Part shown: piece by piece, positions 56,258 to 64,000 of the stretch
Position numbering within the stretch: position 1 is the first letter of the stretch
How the letters are laid out: every line of letters starts with the position of its first letter
NCBI GenBank assembly: GCA_030686995.1
Contig: CM060709.1
Location: 16,831,360 to 16,895,359, forward strand
Length of the DNA: 64,000 nucleotides
From: Artemisia argyi
Taxonomy: Eukaryota; Streptophyta; Magnoliopsida; Asterales; Asteraceae
Reading direction: 5' to 3'
Translations under genes and position numbers: made by a program
The notes under the pieces: generated by a model
What the model was told of the DNA's origin: nothing
Databases searched by the model: none
The model's input: only the letters and a program-made list of their open reading frames with translations

Positions 56258-57649
56258 TGCGGTTACTACTCTTAATAGATCCTTGATATAATTATATCCT
56301 TATGAAGTTTTTATATTTACCCTTTTGTTTTATTAAAAACCATTGCAAGTATATATACTTGGGTAACTCGGTTTTTAAAAGTTTATTTTCTTGCATGTTG
56401 CATGTCTTGAGCAACAAGAAGATTACCCATGCATAGCGGCGATGGCGTACGTATAGCTTTTGACCAAATCTCGTTGCGTCAATTTGTGTGTGCGTACTTT
56501 AGTTTATTGCAATTTTAGGTTTCTTTGTGGTTTTGGTCATAAAATGATATTCCAGAAAAATTGATGAAATAAACAAAAGTGTAAAAATTAAAGTTTGTGT
56601 GTTAAATTGCAATTAACTACTGTATTTAAAAAGATAAATGAATTCCCTTTACCCTCGGTGAAGGTGGGGGTGAGACTGGTGGGTACCATTAAGACTAGTT
56701 TCTTGCTGCTGCTGTTTGGTGTGGTTTTCCTGCTGGTTTTTGGTGCTGCTCAACAGTGTGTTGAACGCGTAACTGGTTTTAGTCTCTCAAAACGGCTTAG
56801 GGTTGCGGTCTTGCATGTTGGACTGTGGGGCAGGTTAATTGGTTGTACTTGAAATATACTCCGTATAAGCTAAAAGCCTAAAACATAGTTCAAATATGAG
56901 AACATTGAGGAAAAGTTCATTTTGCAAAGTCTGACAGGTATGTTCATATCTGACAACAAAAAACACCATCTTCCAATTATCACATACAAAAATAACAAAC
57001 ATCATTCAGCAATTGGTACAAGAAAAGCTCACATTATAGCATTATACGATTTGCACAAAACATGCAGCTGCAGCTTGGTTTGCCTTCCAATATACACTGT
57101 TTAGCAAAAAGGTAGTTGAAGTCACGACGGAACTCCAGATAAGAAACTAGAATGGTCATCATTGGAGGTGACAATTTCGGCCCTTTTGTATACAATGTTA
57201 ACGGGTCAAATAGAAAAGTTTAAAATGTATTCAGATGCATAGCATCTTTTAAAAACGTTTCATAATGAAAAGTTTAGCTTATTGATGTAATTATAATTTT
57301 GTGATCATATTAAACTAAATTTATACATATACAAAAAGCCTGTTTTGACCCGTTCTAAAAATTATTTGTTTGGAGCAGTTATAATCTGCCCGACCCAACC
57401 CATTTTACAGCCCCTGGCATTTAGTATAATACTTAAACATTCTCACGGGCAAAGATGTACCACTAGGAATTCCTCCCAAACACAAACTAATGGCGGAGAC
57501 TCAGGAATTTCCACCTTATTCAGTAACTCAAAACTTATCCTGATAACTCTTTACAGTAGACTCATACTTAAGATTTCAAAGTTCTGCAATAGGATCATCA
57601 AATTCATTATCAAACAATAGCTTCCTTATACTAAAAGTGAATTGAGGCC
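56258..57649. other. intergenic, no supported gene
   Basis: An 85-codon frame at 56595-56852 has a hydrophobic middle (FLLLLFGVVFLLVFGAA) and somewhat higher G+C, but no recognisable domain or promoter. Otherwise AT-rich single-copy sequence. Confidence 0.5.
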
Positions 57650-57890
57650 ACATTGTCTACATCACTAACATTTACTACACTAAAAAATTGTTCACTGTAC
57701 ATCAGTGCCATTGAATTTAGTATTCAATTGATCCAATTTCTCATTCATACCTGCCATGGTTGACAGTACATACTCATTTACTTAAACACGCGCTCCTTCA
57801 TCCACCGTCATCTCAACCTGACTATTTCCCCCTGCTTGCAAACCTCTTGTTCCCGTCATGCCACTTTCTACCAATTGCTCAAATTAAATC
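57650..57890 (-). pseudogene. short degraded coding relic, family unknown
   Basis: On minus from about 57877 a frame of about 77 codons has one stop only: EQLVESGMTGTRGLQAGGN, VEMTVDEGARV, stop, VNEYVLSTMAGMNEKLDQLN. The composition looks like coding sequence, perhaps the C-terminus of a transposon protein. No promoter, start or splice sites visible. Confidence 0.25.
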
Positions 57891-58289
57891 TGATGTTTAC
57901 ACTTAAGAGGCAATTTCGTCATCTATCAAAGCCAAAAGAAATATGGTTTTGACTTTCACGAACGCGCAATTAAAATTGATCATTAAAGACTTCAAAAACA
58001 TTTTGTAATTGTCGATTTCATCATAAATTTGCATCATTAATCATAATTTTCCAAAAACATTCTGTACTATTAATGGTTGTAAAACTATTACTCGTGTTAT
58101 GTTAATGCTACTTTGATGAGAGTAGTTCATATATACCATTAAAATTAATGGTATCAATTAGATATTCTACATAGACGACATTGTATGCCAAAATTAAGGG
58201 TATAACGTTTGTATGAAAAGTGATGGCTCTTATGATACAACGCGGCATGAATTTAGAAGCATATAAGTGAACTGAAGGTGAAATTAAGA
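57891..58289. other. segment duplicated at 61150-61620
   Basis: CATAAATTTGCATCATT (58022) and GGCATGAATTTAGAAGCATATAAGTGAACTG-like sequence (about 58243) recur as CATAAATTTGCATCATT (61174) and GACATGAATTTGGAAGTATA (about 61581). Confidence 0.65.
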
Positions 58290-59010
58290 AAGACAAATGT
58301 ATCTCACAAAAGGAAATGATAAAAATCTCCTAGGTGTTATAAAGAACAAGCCAGGAACCCACGTATTAAGGTGATACGTAAACCACTAACTTTACCTCAA
58401 CTTCATTGTCCTATGAAATAGAGTTTCTTTATCCATCATCTATGTGGGATAAAGTCACAAAACCAAAACTCTTCTCCTTCTTCAAGTTTTCGTTTACTAT
58501 CATGCATGCACTCATAGACATTAGACATAGACCCTCGCCTACACACATACAAACACCTCATTTTACCCACATGGCCATAATGTCGTTGTTCCACAAGGCC
58601 ATCACGTTGTTGTTCGATTTCACCCTCCTCGTCATCACAACCAACAACTCAACCTATCTAAGCACTCATACCGCATTTTCATCTCATCTCTTTCGGCTTG
58701 AAGCATTATGCATATTGGTGTTATATTTCTCATCTATGGACTCTTTATACGTTATTGACTTATTGAGGATGTATATTGCTTGAGTAAAATATGTATCTTG
58801 CAGAATTTATTGGAACTGTTAAAAACGTTTTAATTTTACCTTACTCTTGTGTTTGTTCGTTCATCCATGTGGGATAGAGTCACAAAATCTGAACTCATGT
58901 CCTTCACTCGTCTCATCATCCTTCACCGAGTCATTCCCAAGCCGACGCAACCCTCCCACACTCCCTTCACCGAGTCATTCCCGGCCAGCTTATTATATAA
59001 TGGGATTCGT
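58290..59010 (+). repeat. local repeat A, two further copies
   Basis: 58290-58700 has AAATGTATCTCACAAAAGGA, CACGTATTAAGGTGATACGTA, ATCTATGTGGGATAAAGTCAC, AAAACCAAAACTCTTCTCC and CACCCTCCTCGTCATCACAA. 58845-59000 has TGTTTGTTCGTTCATCCATG, TGGGATAGAGTCACAAAATC and a duplicated CACCGAGTCATTCCC. The 24-bp TATA spacing is not kept here. A frame from ATG 58569 gives a signal-like peptide (MAIMSLFHKAITLLFDFTLL). Confidence 0.65.
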
Positions 59011-59453
59011 GGTTGTGGTTGTCTTCATATAAAAATAGATCCCAAACTAATTAAATGGAAGCTAAATAATACGTCTTAGAAGAGGAAAAATACAAATTAA
59101 GTTGTTTATTTGTTCATATGAAATGCATAACCTATTAAGCTTAAGGTTTAGCCAATATGCTAAATCAGAATTGCATAAACGGAAAAAGTTCAATAAATTG
59201 AAGAAGCACAACGTTAAAATTGATACTACAAAATAAATATCAAACAAAAGGCTGAATGCTTTTAGTCTTTTCTCGAAAAAAAGTAAAGAACGCTCAAGTC
59301 TTTTACCCAGAAAAAGAAGTTTGAAGCATGTATCGGATAACTCGAAAAACAGAAGTTGAGAGTATGTATCGATAATTTACTCCAGATGAATTTATTTACT
59401 AAATTATTCGATACATATTCAGAAACTCCTTATTTGATGTTTCAATAGAGTTA
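59011..59453. other. intergenic
   Basis: AT-rich. Two partial repeats of GAAGTTTGAAGCATGTATCG / GAAGTTGAGAGTATGTATCG near 59318-59370. No gene. Confidence 0.5.
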
Positions 59454-59720
59454 ATTATATATTGCGTTAGTTCAACAATCCATGCGGGATAGTCACAGAA
59501 CGAAAAATCTACTCCTTCCTCAAACTTCTGTTCAACAATCCAAGCTTCCACCCTCAAAGCCTCACCTACAAACACACAAACACCTCATTTCACCTACAAT
59601 ATCACTATTCCTCTTCACTCTATCACACAACTCCAAGTTGTCACTCTCTTGGTAACGTTCCGTTAAACACATTCGGTATGCTCACTCAGCTTCACATACT
59701 CTTAACACGTTCCAACAAAC
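59454..59720 (+). repeat. local repeat A, degenerate copy
   Basis: ATTATATATTGCGTTAG, CCATGCGGGATAGTCACAGA, CAAACACCTCATTTCACC, TCACTATTCCTCTTCACTC. TATA-to-box spacing is 18 bp, 6 bp shorter than in other copies. Confidence 0.55.
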
Positions 59721-60920
59721 TCACTCTACACATTAGATTAGAGTCGCATAAAAATAGTAAGGTTTGCACACACCAGATTTATAGTTAAGGCAATTTGGTA
59801 CGATACAACCTTTCGATATTTAATTCATTTATAGTCTTACTTATAAATTTTGTTTGCACACACCAAATGAAGTGGCAAGAAAGAAAACAATACGCTTTCA
59901 TTCATTAAGCTATACTAGACGAGTACCTCTGCATAAAAACGAGATTTTATAGCGGCAGATACTTTTAGTGATAAAAAAAAGTTTATGGGTTATAAACGAA
60001 AAATAGTAAAAGTTTGAGGATTTTGGGATTAAACATAATGTTTTGAAACCCGGTTCGACCCGGGTGGTTCAACCGGTTGAACTGTTTCAGTCGAAAAACG
60101 GGTCAATTTAAACCGGGTCATCCCGATGAGTTGGGTAGGAAAAACTGGTCAAATTAAAAGGGGTCAATCCGTTGGGTTTGAAGCGTCCGAGTCAACACGG
60201 TTTTCGATGTGTATTAATAGTTTCCTTTTGAAACATACGTTTCAACATTTGCTTTTTAATTTTTTCAACATTTCACATTCTTGACTTTTCACTTTAACTA
60301 TTTTTGTTTTAAAGATAGTATAGATTAGAGTCATATAAGAAACAATAAATTACAAGAAAAAAAAAACAGTAAATTGGGGCGGGATGCCTTCTTTTTGTAT
60401 TTTATTTTTTTGTTGGGTTCTATTTTATGTTGCTTTTTTTTAAAAAAAAAAAATAAATAAATTGCAAGAAAAAAAAAACGTTTTTCATTCAATAAGCTAG
60501 ATTAGAGTCGCCATAAAAACAGTAAATTTTGCACGCGTTAGATTTATAGTTAAGGCAATATGGCACGATACCAACAAACACATTTCAAGTGATTTAGCCT
60601 CACAGACACAAACATCGCATTTCAGTGACAATGTCATTGTTCCTCTTCACTTTTATCATTCCTCACCAAATCATAAGGTAGTAAAATATTCGAACAAAAC
60701 AAGGAAGTGGAACATTAAAATTGAGACTACAGGTCGGTTATGGCTTTTCTTTAATTGACCCTTCAATCAATTTACCACTTCATAAGGGTTAACAAAAGGG
60801 GGAAACAGCAATTTACAAAGAAACAAGCAAAATCTTAAACTAGCAATTGTCGACGTATGCCAAATTATGCAAAAAAGTTGCATAACGTGGGACCGCAAGT
60901 TTTCCGTATGCAGCTTGGTC
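59721..60920. other. intergenic
   Basis: Contains palindromic GGTTCGACCCGGGTGGTTCAA-like sequence (about 60052-60072), long A/T runs at 60355-60475, and a repeat-A-like piece at 60600-60670. TTAGATTTATAGTTAAGGCAATATGG (60538) resembles 59776. No gene. Confidence 0.5.
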
Positions 60921-60973
60921 TTTATATACAGACTTCCTTGCTCTCAACTTATACTGCTCGAGCGATGTGGGAT
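60921..60973 (-). promoter_or_regulatory. snRNA-type promoter elements, Pol II spacing
   Basis: On minus: ATCCCACATCG (60963-60973), a perfect match to the plant USE RTCCCACATCG, then 34 bp, then TATATAAA (60921-60928). The 33-34 bp spacing is that of plant Pol II U-snRNA genes. The downstream sequence (from about 60898) does not start like U1, U2, U4, U5, U6 or U3 and has a T6 run at about 60872-60877. So either the RNA is unknown or the promoter is an orphan. Confidence 0.4.
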
Positions 60974-62930
60974 TAAACCAACACCCCCAGGCATCATATC
61001 TTGAGTATGTAAAAACACTAGAAAGCTTACATATCGTCTACATGCCAGGATTTCGAGGTAAATATCCTCCCCAACTCCCGTGTTAGACCCGCTCCTAAGC
61101 CATGAAAACAACTACGGTTGAGCATATTGAAACGTTTTCAAGCTAAGAAAATACTTTCATAGTCTCATGCTGTCATAAATTTGCATCATTCCAAGCTTAA
61201 AAAATAGCTCAACCAACTTGACTGAAATGAGATTCTTAATGAATAAGCTGTTGATACAAAGAAGAAGTGATCTTGAGAGTGTATCAACAAGTTATCATCT
61301 AGAACAACGACCGAGTTATGCCAATGTTAAACATCAATTATCTTTATATTGCAACGTTTAATCACGAGTGTAGTGGGTTCGTAGTGGAATATGAGCCGAT
61401 TCCTGTTGAATTGAGTTAATTCCATCATGATAAGAAGTAATATGCTATGCAATCTTCGTTTCCCCAAATCCGAACTATTAACTATAGCATGTTAGACTAA
61501 CAGTATTACAGTAACCATTGTAGCACCCTACAACATGGCCAAAAAGGTATATATAAGTATGGCTCATTATGATTCAAGGCGACATGAATTTGGAAGTATA
61601 TAAGTGAATTGAAGGTGAACACTACATCATGGCCAAAAAGGTTCAAACAAATAATAACCGGTCATCAAGGTTAAAACAAGGTTAAGATGGTTAAAGTAAA
61701 CGGTCAGCATAAATACATATTATTTTGGGCATATATCATTGGGTTTGATATTTGATGTCATATTTTTTAGCAACGATTTAAGTTGCTCTTTTCGGGCCCA
61801 TTCAGGTCGGCTTTATTCGGGTTGAGGCTGAAAAAAGCATACATGAACTTCACCTTATTAAGATTTCGGGTTGACAGAGTTCAGGCTTATTTGGATCGGG
61901 TCTAATAATGTCAGGCTAAACGGGTTCGGGTCAACCCAAATTTGAGTGGTATATGGAAACATTTTCGCTAATATCATAAGCTTAAAAGTAGAATGAACTT
62001 GGGATGTTCTTCACATAAACAACAAAGACACATCTGAAGACTACACGCATGCAATCTCGCAAAAACTACTTAGACATTTTTCAATCTTGTAACTTATTGT
62101 TAGAAAAGTGATCAAGGGTATGATAAATATGTAAAATAATCCATTTGAGTTGTGTTTTATATTCACTTTTCAGATAAAGCTTAGGATAATTTAAAAGAAA
62201 ATAGTTATTCCAGTAGGATTTTTTGATGAGAAAAAACAGGTAACTTTTTAAATGATATTAGCTCAGACTCGGGATGCAGTCTTTTTGAACCCCGCATATT
62301 GTCATCTCGAAATGATATTGGCTCAAACTAGATTTATTTATTTTATTATTTTTTTTACGGCGATTATATGAAAATGAAAAACCAGCAAGTAGCTAGCAAA
62401 TTACAAAGACGGTTTTAGCCAATCGTTCTAACTACTACAGTTTTTTCCTCTATGGTTAAGCAGAGAAAATGAAAAAAAGAAAAATGTTATAAAAATGTCA
62501 CACTACTTTAAACATTGAGAGTAAAATGTGACTTTATTTTGATAGTGCCATAACATACACATGTTGCAGTAAAAATGACATACACACGATCTTTAAACTT
62601 CTTTAGAGCGTGCCAAGACACAATCCAATTGTCCCAATCCCCAAGAGAGTTCAAAACCAGGATCTTCAAGCAGCTCAACAATCGAATAAGCCTCCAAACA
62701 TTCCAAGCACTAGGTATCTTCTAACTAGTATCCCCCAAAAATAAAATGTGTAAGAGTCTTCAGACAATTCGTATCCCACAAACATAAAAACTCGTTTTTG
62801 TTTTTTCGATAAGCATTGCATTTCGAAAACGTAAAAAATACAAATTGAAAGCAACGTATTTATGATATAAGTAAACTTAACCAATACGAAAGCTTTCAAT
62901 CCTTATTTTATTTAAACCCCTATTGTCTTA
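60974..62930. other. intergenic with duplicated segments
   Basis: 61150-61620 duplicates 58000-58280; 61960-62300 duplicates 51600-51960 (repeat B and the GATATTAGCTCA tail). A CAGGTCGG/CGGGTT-rich degenerate repeat lies at 61790-61940. No gene. Confidence 0.6.
61960..62140. repeat. local repeat B, copy 3
   Basis: See copies at 51020 and 51518; here followed by GATAAAGCTTAGGATAATT, as in 51804-51822. Confidence 0.65.
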
Positions 62931-62973
62931 CTTATATATTGTTGTAGAATTTGTTTATCCATCTATATGGGAC
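62931..62973 (-). promoter_or_regulatory. TATA and USE-like box, 24-bp spacing
   Basis: Minus: GTCCCATATAG (62963-62973; two mismatches to USE), 24 bp, TATATAAG (62931-62938). Confidence 0.25.
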
Positions 62974-63270
62974 AAAATCACAAACCAAAACTCTTTTCCT
63001 TCTTCAAGCTTCTGTTTACTACCATGCCATCTCCATCCTCACAGTCGGGCTTACACACACTCATACACCTCATTTCACCCACAAGGCCATAATGTTGTTG
63101 TTCAATTGCACCCTCCTCATCATCACAACCAACGACTCAACCCAAACACCCATTCCTCAAATTTATCTCATCTCTTTCACCCTCTCGACACACATTATCA
63201 CTATGCTCACTCCCTTATATGTACTCTCATTACATTCCAACAAACTCGATCACCAGTCACATTCCTTTAA
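62931..63270 (+). repeat. local repeat A, copy with conserved 24-bp spacing
   Basis: TTATATATTG, TTGTTTATCCATCTATATGG, GACAAAATCACAAACCAAAA, CTTCTTCAAGCTTCTGTTTA, CACCCTCCTCATCATCACAA. A plus frame from ATG at about 63091 encodes LLLFNCTLLIITTNDS, close to the 52330 peptide. Confidence 0.7.
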
Positions 63271-64000
63271 AATATTAACAAAAGCAACCATGAATCGTGA
63301 CATATACACCGGGTCATATGAAGAACAAGCCAAAGATTCGAATAAGGTGATGAAACAACATTTATAAATTATTAGTGGTACTTTCCATGGTATCGACTTA
63401 GTTTATGCAAATACCCTTCAAATTTATAGTTCCAAAAATAAGATTCATCGTCAATTTGCCACTTGTTCATCATAGTTGGATATCAAAAATATTAATTCAT
63501 GGCATCGAGTGACATGTACGGAAATACCGAAATACTATGTCCTCTTATCCTTTAGTCTAGATAAGAAGTACTTTTAAAAAAATAGTAAAACAAATAATAT
63601 AATAAAGTAGAAAAAAAAATGAATAGAATGTACCAACCACCAAAAATGCTAAACCGCTTTAATATTTGTTTTCTCATCGATGCGGGAAAATATCAAAGCT
63701 CACTTCCTTCTTTATACTTTTTGTTTCAAACGAGTTGGTTCTCGTTCACATAATATCTATTATTCGGTAAAGCTTGTTGAAGATTATAATTGATGTTATT
63801 AAAAGTGAACCTGCTTATGATAATCCATGAATGAGTAAAGCTACTTAGAAGCATAAGTTGTCATATAAAAACTAAATTTAATTTAGTGGATAATTATACA
63901 ACATATGATCACCATGAAACACAACTTAACCCTACTAATTTCAAATATCTTAAACAAGCTTGATGTTAAATGTTACGTATAAACATTAATAAGTAAATGT
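63271..64000. other. intergenic to window end
   Basis: A weak repeat-A piece at about 63660-63730 (TTTGTTTTCTCATCGATGCG). Otherwise AT-rich and featureless. Confidence 0.5.

Noticed and set aside
56595..56852. 85-codon ORF with hydrophobic middle
   Set aside because: No ATG context, domain, TATA or homologous copy visible; kept only as part of an intergenic entry.
60045..60080. GGTTCGACCC as a possible tRNA B box
   Set aside because: It is part of a local palindromic repeat; no A box or cloverleaf could be drawn.
1..64000. CRISPR arrays, bacterial operons, integrons or phage
   Set aside because: The repeats are microsatellites, LTRs or local tandem arrays; no regular spacers or prokaryotic gene structure. 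The DNA is plant nuclear.

Overview
The window is plant nuclear DNA, AT-rich and almost entirely made of transposable elements and decayed genes. Plant-type Ty3/gypsy polyproteins, MULE transposases with 9-bp target duplications, plant F-box genes with small introns and long AT microsatellites all point to a eudicot. The style of the Tat-lineage element (antisense 'gypsy-type transposase' ORF) and of the Tekay-like chromovirus suggests Asteraceae, but that is inference. I see no bacterial, organellar or viral DNA.

Layout. (1) 1-8703: the 3' part of a Tat-lineage Ty3/gypsy element: gag, protease, RT, RNase H and integrase on the + strand with several frame breaks, then an antisense multi-exon PF04195-type gene with its own TATA box, then a ~493 bp 3' LTR. 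(2) 8704-15231: non-coding repeats, an old ~0.78 kb tandem duplication and a small inverted-repeat element. (3) 15232-36540: a Mutator-like element (MULE-1) with ~189 bp TIRs and a 9-bp TSD. It carries a GRF zinc-finger gene (+) and a broken transposase (-). The transposase exon is split by a 17.4 kb chromodomain gypsy element (18316-35753, LTRs 3.6-3.8 kb, TSD CATAC). The gag of that element is in turn split by a 3,463 bp solo LTR (24756-28218, TSD ATTCA). A 151 bp hAT-type MITE sits in a MULE-1 intron. (4) 36541-50075: a tandemly duplicated F-box block. Copy 1 (37444-43278) is broken by a second MULE (MULE-2, 38968-43118), copy 2 (45283-46710) is intact, and copy 3 (48695-49055) is a 3' relic. 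A Tourist-like MITE and a ~546 bp fold-back element lie in the same block. (5) 50.1-64 kb: no intact gene; a degenerate F-box pseudogene at 55198-56257 and a local family of diverged repeats with a recurring TATA plus GTCCCACAT-type motif.

How it fits together. Insertion order can be read from the nesting: MULE-1, then the Tekay-like element inside its transposase, then the solo-LTR parent inside that element. Removing each insertion with one TSD copy restores the reading frame in the host exon (MULE-1 transposase, gypsy gag). Both MULEs lost their DDE catalytic core but kept long TIRs and a second convergent gene near the far TIR: a GRF zinc-finger ORF in MULE-1 and a clean two-exon 103-codon gene in MULE-2. 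The best candidate expressed host gene is the F-box gene at 45283-46710. All similarity calls were made by eye; no database search was run.
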